A DNA stretch of 64,000 nucleotides, taken from the NCBI GenBank assembly GCA_035492535.1, contig DATJJM010000222.1, positions 1 through 64,000 of the forward strand, written 5' to 3'. Source of the DNA: JAMXLO01 sp035492535. Its GTDB lineage: Bacteria; Pseudomonadota; Alphaproteobacteria; Acetobacterales; Acetobacteraceae. The stretch's first letter is position 1. Every line of letters starts with the position of its first letter. Under the pieces are notes generated by a model. That model saw nothing but the letters and a program-made list of their open reading frames with translations, searched no databases and was not told where the DNA came from. Positions 7,614-16,155 of the stretch are shown here, piece by piece. A program made the translations under genes and the position numbers.

Positions 7614-9002
7614 CTACCACTTCACCACGCACAGACCGCCGGCGCCGGCGCCGCCAGCACCACCTAGAGCACCGCCGCAGCCGCCGCCACCCGGGAATAC
7701 CCCGGCCACACCATTGCTAACAATCGTCGTGTTGCTCTGCAAATTGGCCGGGGTGCCAAATGCCGACCCGCCCTGGCCGACGCTGATCGTGCCCGATACT
7801 GGTTCTGTTGGGAATGTGCCCAAAGAACCCTGGATGGTGACCGCGCCTCCGGCGCCGTTTCCGGGAGCGCCCACCGAGACCGACACGACGCCATTTCCAG
7901 CCCCGCCGCCACCGCCGCCAGTCGCAGAGCCAAACGGTCCAAAACTTGATGTGGTGCCGTTTCCGCCATTGGTTGGGGTGGTTGTGCCGCCCGCGCCTGG
8001 TGTGCCGATCGTCACGAGGATCACCTGCCCCGGCGTGACTGATGCAACGCCTCTGCAATATCCGCCGCCGCTGCCTCCTGCACCGCCGCTGTTCGATCCC
8101 AGCGAACCGCCGCCACCGCCGCCAGGGCCCCATACTTCGTATTCGACCGCGAATATATTCGGCGGAACGGTTAAATTTCCCGTCGATGTGAATGCCTGCA
8201 TACCTCCCGACTTGGCAACGTTCGCCGCCGGCAGCACGCCCTGTACCTCGGTGGCCAGATTGATCTTCGGTGCCTGCCCTGGATTGCCGCTGTGGTGGCT
8301 GTTCAGCAGCCCGGCAAGAAACGGTGCAAAGGGATAGTTGGTTGGCACATTGACACCGACGCTCGGCCCGGCGGTCAGGATCTCGGCGTTGGTGATCTGT
8401 GTCTGGCCGTTGGTCAGGACGATCAGGTAGAGCGGCACCCAGCCGCCCGTTGGCGTGGGCGGCGTCTCAGACCCAGTGGTGGCAGCCACGCCAGAAATGA
8501 CCTGGACGATACACTTCCCCTGCCGTTCACTCGGCGAAACATTCCCAAGACCGCCCTGCCCGTTCAGCGGTTGGGCGGGGTTCGCGGTGTTGTAGAACGG
8601 CGACACGCCTCCGTTCGGGTCACCGCTTCGCACCACGTCCGACTGGCTGAACTGTGCTTGCACGAGGAAATACTGACTTTGCCCCGCCGGAATGCTGGCC
8701 GCGCTGAATGTGAGCTGGCCGCCGTCGTACTCGCCCTGTTGCATGATCGTGGTGGTGTCTTGTGGGATCGTGCCCACAGCGACCGCATCGGCATCGGCCA
8801 ACTGGTAGATATTCCCGCCGGACAGATTGATGGTCAGCGACGCGGGGCTGGTCTGCGTCGCTGAAATTCCGGCGATGACTGTCGTTGTGCTGCCCAGCAG
8901 TTCTTGCGTGGTCGCAGCGAGCGCCATCAGCACATCGTGTTCAAATGCCGTGATGTCGAACGAGCGCCACTGTTGCTGCGAGTACCATATGCTGCGGTTC
9001 AT
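7614..9002 (-). CDS. Tail fibre or adhesin with glycine-rich C-terminal domain
   Basis: 462 residues. Residues 1-210 resemble the N-terminal part of many phage fibre proteins. From about residue 266 there is an F-T-S-T-G-N-L-TVPP module followed by dense glycine blocks (about 291-316, 335-390, 408-458) such as GPGGGGGGSLG and GAGGSGGGY. Glycine-rich domains of this kind form bundles of polyglycine helices in phage adhesins and carry host specificity in their loops. The two distal cysteines are unusual. It is the last fibre gene before the lysis genes and probably binds the receptor. Confidence 0.8.
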   Translation of the reverse strand: MNRSIWYSQQQWRSFDITAFEHDVLMALAATTQELLGSTTTVIAGISATQTSPASLTINLSGGNIYQLADADAVAVGTIPQDTTTIMQQGEYDGGQLTFSAASIPAGQSQYFLVQAQFSQSDVVRSGDPNGGVSPFYNTANPAQPLNGQGGLGNVSPSERQGKCIVQVISGVAATTGSETPPTPTGGWVPLYLIVLTNGQTQITNAEILTAGPSVGVNVPTNYPFAPFLAGLLNSHHSGNPGQAPKINLATEVQGVLPAANVAKSGGMQAFTSTGNLTVPPNIFAVEYEVWGPGGGGGGSLGSNSGGAGGSGGGYCRGVASVTPGQVILVTIGTPGAGGTTTPTNGGNGTTSSFGPFGSATGGGGGGAGNGVVSVSVGAPGNGAGGAVTIQGSLGTFPTEPVSGTISVGQGGSAFGTPANLQSNTTIVSNGVAGVFPGGGGCGGALGGAGGAGAGGLCVVKW

Positions 9003-9021
9003 AGTGGGCCCCGAACGTTGT

Positions 9022-9792
9022 TCAGCCGTAAACGACGCCCGTGTTATATCGGGACTCGTCGTAGATCGCTACCTGTGCTGGTGTTGGCAACGAATTGGCG
9101 CCCACGATCTTGACGCCGATCGTGATGCCGAATGCGCGGATCTGATTGATCAGGGCGTAGATGCTGCTGGCAGAGCCGCTTTCGATGTCGGCCACAAGGC
9201 TGCCGGCGACATCGATCCACAGCCCATCATCCAGCGTAGGGACCGCGTTGCCCGACAGCGGCGCGATGCCGGCGGCGGGCGCCGTCTCGATGAACCCGGT
9301 ATATCGTTCCTCGCCTGACACCAGCATCGGGTTGTTGATCGTGTCCACGTCCAGGAAACTGACCGCATCCGTCGCGCCAGTATCGCCCGGGTTCCATGGC
9401 TCAATCATCCGCGGCACGCTGCCGGTCAGCGCCGCCAGCGCCGCCGACAGGGCAGCTCGGGTCGCCGCCGATCGGAACAGGCCAGACAGGATCTGGTTGG
9501 CATAGGCGGCGTCCGACATGCCCGGCGGCCGCGGCATCCCGCTGCCATAGAAATCCTGTGCCGCAAGGTCCAGCTCTGGCGCCGTCTCGGTCCCCACCAG
9601 AACCGCCCGGTCGGCATACTGCACCTGGCCGAGCACAGCCGTCAGGCCCTGGCTTAGAGCCAACAGGAACGCGAACGCCGCGCCGCCTTTCACAGCATCG
9701 GCACTGGCCCAGCCGTCTGGGAATAGCGCGCCCAGCCGCTGCGCGAACTGTGCCGGCGTCAGTGTCGGGATGATGGTGGGCGTCGATGCCAT
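9022..9792 (-). CDS. Baseplate or tail protein in gp48/gpI position
   Basis: 256 residues. The N-terminal half has features of Mu gp48-like and P2 gpI-like baseplate proteins: RLGALFPDGW, then ELDLAAQDFYGSGMPRPPGM and repeated Ala-rich helices ending ALAALTG. The C-terminal part is beta-rich. Such proteins connect the wedge to the fibres. It is the next gene but two after baseplate J, with fibre-like genes on both sides. Assignment rests on gene order and weak sequence resemblance. Confidence 0.6.
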   Translation of the reverse strand: MASTPTIIPTLTPAQFAQRLGALFPDGWASADAVKGGAAFAFLLALSQGLTAVLGQVQYADRAVLVGTETAPELDLAAQDFYGSGMPRPPGMSDAAYANQILSGLFRSAATRAALSAALAALTGSVPRMIEPWNPGDTGATDAVSFLDVDTINNPMLVSGEERYTGFIETAPAAGIAPLSGNAVPTLDDGLWIDVAGSLVADIESGSASSIYALINQIRAFGITIGVKIVGANSLPTPAQVAIYDESRYNTGVVYG

Positions 9793-9797
9793 GGCGC

Positions 9798-11051
9798 TTA
9801 TCCCAGCGTTGGCGAAACAAGCTGGTAGGCGGTGTATATCAGCGGCCGCCCGGCCGTGGTCAGAAACGACACCTGCAGCTCATAGTCCACCGCACCCGCG
9901 GCCGCGATCGACGCGCCGGCCCCCTGCCACCAGTTCACCACCGTCAGCGCGCTGTTGGCATTGGGGTTCGGGCTGGCGGCGATCCATGGCGCTGCAAAGC
10001 CCTGGGGTGTGATCTTTAGATCGTTGTCGCCCGTTGCTGTGCCATCCCGTCGGGTCACCGTGATGCCCGTGATCGACACCACCGTATCGCCCTCGATCCG
10101 GAGCGATGGGAACGTATCGATGCCGCGGGTGTCGTTTGACCCCTGGATCATGCTGGGCAGGCGGATCGGTGTGACTGTTGACATGACAGGCGCCTCTACC
10201 ACACGCGCAACCGAGGACACAGCTACGACCCGCACCATGTCCGAAACGGATAGCACTCGCAACATCGGTGAAACTGGTGCCGGAATGACAGGGGGCCTGG
10301 TGCCAGTCGATCCCGTCAGCACACCGGTTGCTGATGAGCCCGCAACAGCCGTGCCGGATAGCGCGCCGCGCCCCGTCAGGATGCCAGCGGCGGCGGATGC
10401 TCCGGTGGCTGTGCCAGCTATAGCGCCGCGGCCGGTGAGGGCCCCTGTGGCTGTTGATGTTGCTGTCGACGTCCCGGCCAGTGCGCCGCGCCCGGCCAGT
10501 GCGCCGCCGGCCGTTGACGTAGCGGTCGCGGTTCCGGTCAGCGCGCCCTTACCGGATAGGATGCCTGTCGCGGTGGATGTGGCAACGGCGGTGCCGGTTA
10601 GGTTGCCAGTGCTTCCGATGACGAGATCGACGCCCACATAGGACTCATTGGGATTTTGTAAAAAAGTCCCGCCAAGATTATCTTCGGCAGCAGCCGCCAC
10701 GGCGGTAGCGTTGTTCAGCGTGACCGGGCCAGAGTCCGCCCACATCGGGCCGCCGATGGACACTTCGGCGAAAAGACAATACGCCGTCCCAGATGCCAAG
10801 GTGATCGGACTAATCGGCGCATAGTAGAAATTGCCGACCGTCCCGCCTAAGAAAGAGACCACAGCAGATGCTAGAATTGTGGCACCAGTCACGTCGGTCA
10901 AGACGACGGTCATGCTGGTATTGCCAGTCGCCATTCGACAACCAAGCTGCGACACCAACATTGCTACGCTGGGCTTGAATTGCATCCCAGCATATTCGCC
11001 GAAGTCATTCCGCTCTACGCCCGGTGTGTAACTGGCGACGAGGTTCGTCAC
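9798..11051 (-). CDS. Fibre-like virion protein with 20-residue tandem repeats
   Basis: 417 residues. Residues 1-145 look like a beta-sandwich (VVLTDVTGATILASAVVSF). Residues 149-250 are about five copies of a 20-residue unit of the form GxLxGxGALxGTAxATSTA. The last 150 residues are a separate beta-rich domain with RDGTATGDNDLKITPQG. The repeats look like a spacer or shaft, consistent with a tail fibre or baseplate spoke. It lies between two other tail genes. No family is recognised. Confidence 0.65.
   Translation of the reverse strand: MTNLVASYTPGVERNDFGEYAGMQFKPSVAMLVSQLGCRMATGNTSMTVVLTDVTGATILASAVVSFLGGTVGNFYYAPISPITLASGTAYCLFAEVSIGGPMWADSGPVTLNNATAVAAAAEDNLGGTFLQNPNESYVGVDLVIGSTGNLTGTAVATSTATGILSGKGALTGTATATSTAGGALAGRGALAGTSTATSTATGALTGRGAIAGTATGASAAAGILTGRGALSGTAVAGSSATGVLTGSTGTRPPVIPAPVSPMLRVLSVSDMVRVVAVSSVARVVEAPVMSTVTPIRLPSMIQGSNDTRGIDTFPSLRIEGDTVVSITGITVTRRDGTATGDNDLKITPQGFAAPWIAASPNPNANSALTVVNWWQGAGASIAAAGAVDYELQVSFLTTAGRPLIYTAYQLVSPTLG
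10302..10607 (-). repeat. 60-bp in-frame tandem repeats
   Basis: About five units with an exact 60-bp period inside the fibre-like gene. Each codes a 20-residue Gly/Ala/Thr unit. The four full units start at residues 163, 183, 203 and 223, with partial units on both sides. Diverged third bases show that the copies are not recent. Confidence 0.85.
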
Positions 11052-11064
11052 GGCCGCGGACTGT

Positions 11065-11664
11065 TTACGACTGCTGCGTTGTCAACACGCCGGCGGCGAA
11101 CGATGGTGTGATACCGGTGGACACGGCGAGCGGGGCTGTGGTCGGCGCGTTGACCACTGCCCACTTCAGCGCATTCCCAGCCGTCGAAGCATCGTACGAC
11201 ACCCAACCGCCCATGGCATTCGTCCCACCTGTGCAGGCCGGGAAGCCGATCGCTGCGGAATTCGACGCGCTCTCGTTCGCCGCAGCGCCCATCAGGCCGG
11301 CGAGCGCCGCCCGCGCATAGCCGGTATAGTTCGCCTCATTGCTGGTGATGTTGGTGTTGTTCGCCTGAAAGTCTGGCGTCATTTCGGTCCAGGTCACACC
11401 GCCATCTGTCACCGTACCGCCGGGTGTGGTCGGCCATGTCGGTTCCGCGCTCCCGGTGTTGCCGGTCGATGCCGAGCAGCGATACATGTGCCCGTTGGGC
11501 GTCGCCGGCACCGTGGTCTGGCCGGATGTCACTGCGGCGGATCGCGGCGACTGGCCGGCTGTGGCGCGGATCAGTGCTATCCACACCGTCGGCATCGCGT
11601 ATGCGGTGACGCCATTGGAATGATCAATGAGCTTGTCAGCCAAGTACGTGGTCAGCGATGTCAT
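11065..11664 (-). CDS. Putative tail fibre or baseplate-associated protein
   Basis: 199 residues from the ATG at 11664 (AGGGAG 8 bases upstream). The start resembles small phage proteins that describe a stretched fibre tip: MTSLTTYLADKLIDHSNG, then VWIALIRATAGQSP and a GGVTWTEMT segment. It follows baseplate J directly. The role is inferred from position. Confidence 0.6.
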   Translation of the reverse strand: MTSLTTYLADKLIDHSNGVTAYAMPTVWIALIRATAGQSPRSAAVTSGQTTVPATPNGHMYRCSASTGNTGSAEPTWPTTPGGTVTDGGVTWTEMTPDFQANNTNITSNEANYTGYARAALAGLMGAAANESASNSAAIGFPACTGGTNAMGGWVSYDASTAGNALKWAVVNAPTTAPLAVSTGITPSFAAGVLTTQQS

Positions 11665-11680
11665 CGATCGGCTCCCTGGA

Positions 11681-12853
11681 TCAGTATGTGCCGACGGCGA
11701 TGTTCGGCACGCTCGTGCGAATCTCAAATGCGGCGGATGGCGTGAAGTCAGCAGCGGTGCCGTTGATCGTCACCGTGGGGGCATTCACCGCCGCGCACCC
11801 TGGCACCGACAATGCGGCCTCGATGATCGCGCTGACATACAGCGTCTCGCCGGCGACCAGTTGGTTTGTCGACGCCGCGATCGAATTCTGGACGGCGGCG
11901 ATCACCGTTGCTGTCACGAAATTCTCTGCCACACGAATCAGCAGCCCGATCGTCGCCGTCGTCACATTCGGGCCGGCGGCAAACGCCTGGACCCCGAACG
12001 CGCGTACCGCGTCAATCGCGGTGAAAACGTTGTCGATCAGGCTGGTCGGCGGGTCGCCCGAGCCGTCGTCTACGAACACCGTGAAGCTGCCAGAGACCGT
12101 GACGCCCTGCGGGTTCTCGTTCTCAACCGGATTGATCAGCAGCCCCTGCTGCACGCCGGCCGCGGCGGCGACGATCGCGGATTTGGTCGCCTTGGCCAGC
12201 GTGCCCAGATAGAGCACGAAGCGGGCTCGGAACGCCGCATCCGTCTCGGCGTCAACGCCATTGGTGATCGGTGCTGGGTTCGTCACGGTGTTGATGCCAG
12301 GCAGCGGCGAAGCGATGACGATCAGCGCATTGGCGGCCACGTTGGACGCCGACCCGGCCGTCAATGCCTGGACCAATGCCGTCACACTCGTCTGGCCGAC
12401 AGCCAGCACGTAGCTGTTGGTGGCAGCGCTGTAGGCCGCATTGTTGGTATCCGGCACGACCTGGTACTGGATGCCGCCGTTCGACGTCTGGATGACGGCG
12501 CCCCCCTGGTAGACGCCATTCACCAGCGTCGCAGCCTGGATGCTGACGGGGTTCACTGCGGGCTGGGTGGCCCCGAATGTTACGTCGCCGTCGCCATAGG
12601 TGGGCGGCAGCCGCGGGAATGCGAACTGTGCCATCCAACTATCGAGGTCCGCGCCGGTGGATGTCTGCGCGCGGGTCAGCAGCACCAATTGGCTGATCAG
12701 GCCCTGCAGGAATTCAATCTGCACCTGCAGCGTCTGAAAGAACGCCAGCAGCGCGTCGCCCGATGTGAAGACCGGCGGGATGCCCGTCGATGCGGCAAAG
12801 CTCGCCACCATCGAATCGATCATTTGTTGCGGGGTCTGGGTCGGCAGGGTCAT
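11681..12853 (-). CDS. Baseplate assembly protein J (Mu gp47-like)
   Basis: 390 residues. Typical J features are present: GADLDSWMAQFAFPR early in the protein, VNPVSIQAATLVNG for the wedge-binding middle part, and the signature ITNGVDAETDAAFRARF. J proteins form the baseplate wedge core with the W and I-type proteins around the hub. Gene order (D, V, W, J) matches Mu and P2. The start codon follows the W gene by 26 bases. Confidence 0.88.
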   Translation of the reverse strand: MTLPTQTPQQMIDSMVASFAASTGIPPVFTSGDALLAFFQTLQVQIEFLQGLISQLVLLTRAQTSTGADLDSWMAQFAFPRLPPTYGDGDVTFGATQPAVNPVSIQAATLVNGVYQGGAVIQTSNGGIQYQVVPDTNNAAYSAATNSYVLAVGQTSVTALVQALTAGSASNVAANALIVIASPLPGINTVTNPAPITNGVDAETDAAFRARFVLYLGTLAKATKSAIVAAAAGVQQGLLINPVENENPQGVTVSGSFTVFVDDGSGDPPTSLIDNVFTAIDAVRAFGVQAFAAGPNVTTATIGLLIRVAENFVTATVIAAVQNSIAASTNQLVAGETLYVSAIIEAALSVPGCAAVNAPTVTINGTAADFTPSAAFEIRTSVPNIAVGTY

Positions 12854-12879
12854 TCGCCAAGCGCTCCGTTCGCGCCGGG

Positions 12880-13290
12880 CTACCCAATCTGCAAGCCGAA
12901 ACTTCCAGACTGCCCGGTAATCAACTGGAACCCCACATAGATCATCATCATGTTGGGCTGTGGCTGCTGTATCACGACTTGTGGCTGAACCCCAGGATCA
13001 ACATCAGTGTCGGACAGGACTGCCTGCGTGATTTTTGCGATAAGCGAATTACGCCAGGCGCGCGTGGGGTTCTGGCTGACCAGCGCGCCGCCGCCGATCC
13101 CATAGGTGGTGTCGAAGAGGTATGTGGGCGGGGTGAATGTTCCGTCCGGTAGCTGCTGCGCCGAGTTGCTGAGAAAGCGGCGAATGATGCGTTGGCGAAC
13201 GCGCGGCAGGCCGGTCACCGTCTGCAATGTGCCGGCCGGCGATAGCACCAGGTCGCCACTCCATTCCAGATCAAGATCGAAACCGCTCAT
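12880..13290 (-). CDS. Baseplate wedge protein, gp25/W-like (Mu gp46-like)
   Basis: 136 residues, between V and J exactly as in Mu. It begins FDLDLEWSGDLVLSPAGTL and has RQRIIRRFLSNSAQQL, the helix typical of gp25-like proteins that help start sheath polymerisation at the baseplate. The ATG overlaps the stop of the V gene (ATGA). Confidence 0.8.
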   Translation of the reverse strand: MSGFDLDLEWSGDLVLSPAGTLQTVTGLPRVRQRIIRRFLSNSAQQLPDGTFTPPTYLFDTTYGIGGGALVSQNPTRAWRNSLIAKITQAVLSDTDVDPGVQPQVVIQQPQPNMMMIYVGFQLITGQSGSFGLQIG

Positions 13291-13946
13291 GCCGAGAACA
13301 CCGTTGTGGTGCTGGCCTGTATAGTGCCACTGATCACCGGATCGCCATCTCGCGCGATCTTTTTCCCACCGACGGCGCCCAGATTGACGTTGCCCGACAG
13401 GATATCGATCTGGGATGTGCCGGTGACGGTGACCGTTTCTGCGCTGGTGATCGACACGTTCTGGGCTGCGGTCACCAGCACATTGCCCTGTGCGTTGGTC
13501 TCGACATCACCGTTCGAGTGCAACCGCCAGAACGTCCCCGACTTGTTGAAGATGACCGTTTCGCCCGGCTGAAGCGGCTGTTCCAGCACCGTTGCCGGCG
13601 GTTGCATGACGCCGTTGAATGTCATCCCCAGGCACGCACACACGCCGCGCTTATGGTCCATGAGGCCGACAAGCACCTGTTCGCCGCCGGTCGGGTTGTC
13701 GATCGTGGCGCCACCGAAGGGTGCCACCTGGACGCCATAGCCGGCGCCGATCGACATGCTGTTGAGCGGCATCCAGCCCGACTCGGTCGGGGCCGGATCG
13801 TCATCGCGCAGCGAAGGAATGATCACCTTCACCCGATGTCCGGCCGGGTCATAGGTCGCGATGTGCCCGTAGAGGATCGGCCGAAAGTCGGCCATCTGCT
13901 GCTGTGCCAATTGCCGAACGGAGTGCGCGAATTCGTCACCGTTCAT
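13287..13946 (-). CDS. Baseplate spike protein V (Mu gp45-like)
   Basis: 219 residues. The N-terminal half is an OB-fold-like region (GHIATYDPAGHRVKVIIPSL, then a GESGWMPL-like strand, then GEQVLVGLMDHKRG). The C-terminal half is a beta-helix-like series of short strands (TNAQGNVLVTAAQNVSITSA) that would form the membrane-piercing needle. It ends DGDPVISGTI. Position between D and W fits the family. Confidence 0.82.
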   Translation of the reverse strand: MNGDEFAHSVRQLAQQQMADFRPILYGHIATYDPAGHRVKVIIPSLRDDDPAPTESGWMPLNSMSIGAGYGVQVAPFGGATIDNPTGGEQVLVGLMDHKRGVCACLGMTFNGVMQPPATVLEQPLQPGETVIFNKSGTFWRLHSNGDVETNAQGNVLVTAAQNVSITSAETVTVTGTSQIDILSGNVNLGAVGGKKIARDGDPVISGTIQASTTTVFSA

Positions 13947-15229
13947 ATCGCGGGCCCATCCGAATTGCCGGTCGCGCCGGTGCCGAGCGTTGGGATATCG
14001 AGCGCCTTGATCCGCGTGATCAAACCGCCGCCCTGCGCATCCCCTTTCGGCATGACGAAGCGGTGCTGGAAACCATTCAGATAGAAGCCATTGCCCGCGA
14101 AGTTGGGATCCACCTGTCCGCTGATGTTGACCGGCTGCGTGGGTGTCGCCCCCGGGTAGCCGTCGATCTCACACGACAGGATCAGCTCTCGCTTCGCGAT
14201 GTCGATCGCGATGGTCTGCGCCCGCGCAGTCGCCTGGGCTTGGGTCAGCCCGTCACTGCGGAACGAATACAGGGGCACCTGCGTCGAACTGATCCCGCCT
14301 TCCTTTACGTTGGCCAGCTTGGCGTTGGCGGCGACGGCATCCGGCCCGACCCAGATGCCCGGCTTCAGGCCAGCCGAGCCAGCCATGTTGGCGCCGATGA
14401 CGGTGGCATAGCCCGTGGTCTGCTGCGCCTTGGCCGGGTCGTAGCTGAACACCACCACGCGGAATGTCGCGTTCCGCCGCGGGTGGTGCTGAATGTGCAG
14501 ATCCCGGCATGGCACGGCCCCGTTCGGCACGGGGTTCGTTTTCCATGTCAGGTTCAGCGGCGTCAGGCCGGCGCCCGCCTGGCCAAACACAAGCTGTTTC
14601 TGCGGCGTGACATAGACGTCGTATCCCGTGTCGCGGGCAAGCTGGTTCAGGATCTCCCACAGGCTTTGCGGCGTGGCGAGAAACGTCTGATCGGTGGTTC
14701 CGTACAGCGTGCCGATCTTGGTGTTTCCGGGCAGGCCGCCGGTCAGGTTCAGCACCGGGGTCATGCCAAACTGCCCGGCGATCGATGTGACGATCTGTGC
14801 CAGCGTCTGGTTGACGTTGCTGGTCCCCAGCGATGCGGGATCTTTGCCCGGCGCGAGCGGTGCCAGCAGCTTTTCGACGCCGGCCGCGATGTTCGTCAGG
14901 ACTCGCTTTTGATCGACCAGTTGGCCAGCCCAATCACGCGCATGGATCGAGACCGAGTCGCGATCATAGTCCCAGTCTGCGTCCAGGTATTCACCACCAA
15001 AGATCAGTTGAGCCGGACCTTGGTCTGCGGTGATTGCCACTGTGATCTCAACGGGCGCGGTGGCATTTGCCGCCATGCTGTAGAGGTCGATCCCCAGCGA
15101 CGTCAGCATGGTTATGCTGCTGGTGCTGGTCATGTGTCCGACCGATCCAAAGACGCCGGATGTGATGTCGAACCCTGTGATCGGGAACGCTTTGCCGCCC
15201 ACCGTCGTGGTGATTGTGAATGCGGTCAT
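13943..15229 (-). CDS. Baseplate hub protein D (late control D, Mu gp44-like)
   Basis: 428 residues. Features of the gpD/gp44/VgrG-like hub are visible: strand-rich N-terminus, SVSIHARDWAGQLVDQK, then NQTLAQIVTSIAGQFGMTP and LWEILNQLARDTGYDVYV, and later a block with YDPAKAQQ. The trimer forms the hub on which the spike sits and through which the tape measure passes. Overlaps at both ends (ATGA) with the neighbouring baseplate genes. Confidence 0.85.
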   Translation of the reverse strand: MTAFTITTTVGGKAFPITGFDITSGVFGSVGHMTSTSSITMLTSLGIDLYSMAANATAPVEITVAITADQGPAQLIFGGEYLDADWDYDRDSVSIHARDWAGQLVDQKRVLTNIAAGVEKLLAPLAPGKDPASLGTSNVNQTLAQIVTSIAGQFGMTPVLNLTGGLPGNTKIGTLYGTTDQTFLATPQSLWEILNQLARDTGYDVYVTPQKQLVFGQAGAGLTPLNLTWKTNPVPNGAVPCRDLHIQHHPRRNATFRVVVFSYDPAKAQQTTGYATVIGANMAGSAGLKPGIWVGPDAVAANAKLANVKEGGISSTQVPLYSFRSDGLTQAQATARAQTIAIDIAKRELILSCEIDGYPGATPTQPVNISGQVDPNFAGNGFYLNGFQHRFVMPKGDAQGGGLITRIKALDIPTLGTGATGNSDGPAI

Positions 15230-16155
15230 GCTGACGGCGGGATTTGAATGGCGAACGAGCCGACCGGCAGCGGATCAGCCAGCCCGTTCAGCGTCGCGAT
15301 TGTTCTCCACTGCGTGGCGTCGCCGAGATATTGCGCGGCCAGCAGGGGCAAGTTCGGGTTGACCAGTTGCAGCGTCGTCTGTGTCGGCAGCACAGGCACC
15401 TGCACGATCCGGCCTATCGTCGCGGCACGCGCAGCACACGCCAGCGCCATGAAGCCGGCCAGCGGGTCTACCTGCTGGATCGCCGGCGCCGTCGCCACGG
15501 TGACCGCCAGAACGGCCGCCTCGATGGCTGCCAAGCCGACCGGCGCGATGCTGGCGACAATGCCGTTGGCGGCCGACAGCGCCAGCGCTGTGGTGGTCAG
15601 CAGCGCGGCTACCGGCGACACGAGCGCGACCGGCATCGGGAACGGCGTGCCGCCCGCCAGCGTGGCCAGCGCCGTCGTCTGACCGCCAAGCTGCGTCTCT
15701 GGCGTGGGTGTCGGCTGCGACGGCACCGAGTTGCTGATGTCCACCCGCGGCAGGAACCGGATGCTGTACGGGATCAGCCAGCGATGCCGTGGCGTGGGCG
15801 CGAAGTGCGCCACCCGGCCCATCCAGGCCTTCGGCCCGAAGATCAGCGGAACCTCGGTCCCTGCGATCCGGATCAGGTCAACCTGCTGCATCCGGCTGAA
15901 AGCATTCGACCCGGTGAACAGGCCGCGCCATTCGATGACGTCGGGGAATGCACCGAACGTCTGGTGCGTGATGATCCCGCCCGGGAACTTGTGCTCTTCG
16001 ATCGCCTGGCTGCCACCGGCGCCCGTCAGCGACTCGGGAACCTCGAGACCGATTTCATCGAACACCACACTGCCGAGCTGGAGCACGTCGCCTGACAGCG
16101 ATGCGGTGCCCACCGCGCCGGCGATCTGCAGAGGGAGTGTTCCCAGGCCAGCCAT
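15226..16155 (-). CDS. Baseplate hub connector, Mu gp43-like with LysM-like end
   Basis: 309 residues. The first 130 have the look of Mu gp43-type proteins (DNA circularisation family): VVFDEIGLEVPESL, then WRGLFTGSNAFSRM and WMGRVAHFAPTPRHRW. A Pro/Ala-rich middle follows. The last 50 residues (AAQYLGDATQWRTIATLNGL, ending in an IQIPP strand) resemble a LysM-type module like that of T4 gp53 and its relatives. It links hub and tube. It lies between tape measure and D. Confidence 0.72.
   Translation of the reverse strand: MAGLGTLPLQIAGAVGTASLSGDVLQLGSVVFDEIGLEVPESLTGAGGSQAIEEHKFPGGIITHQTFGAFPDVIEWRGLFTGSNAFSRMQQVDLIRIAGTEVPLIFGPKAWMGRVAHFAPTPRHRWLIPYSIRFLPRVDISNSVPSQPTPTPETQLGGQTTALATLAGGTPFPMPVALVSPVAALLTTTALALSAANGIVASIAPVGLAAIEAAVLAVTVATAPAIQQVDPLAGFMALACAARAATIGRIVQVPVLPTQTTLQLVNPNLPLLAAQYLGDATQWRTIATLNGLADPLPVGSFAIQIPPSA

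Noticed and set aside
13904..15247. A 447-codon + strand frame over the baseplate hub gene
   Set aside because: Arg/His-rich shadow with no domain; the - strand frame is a clear D-type hub protein with overlapping neighbours.
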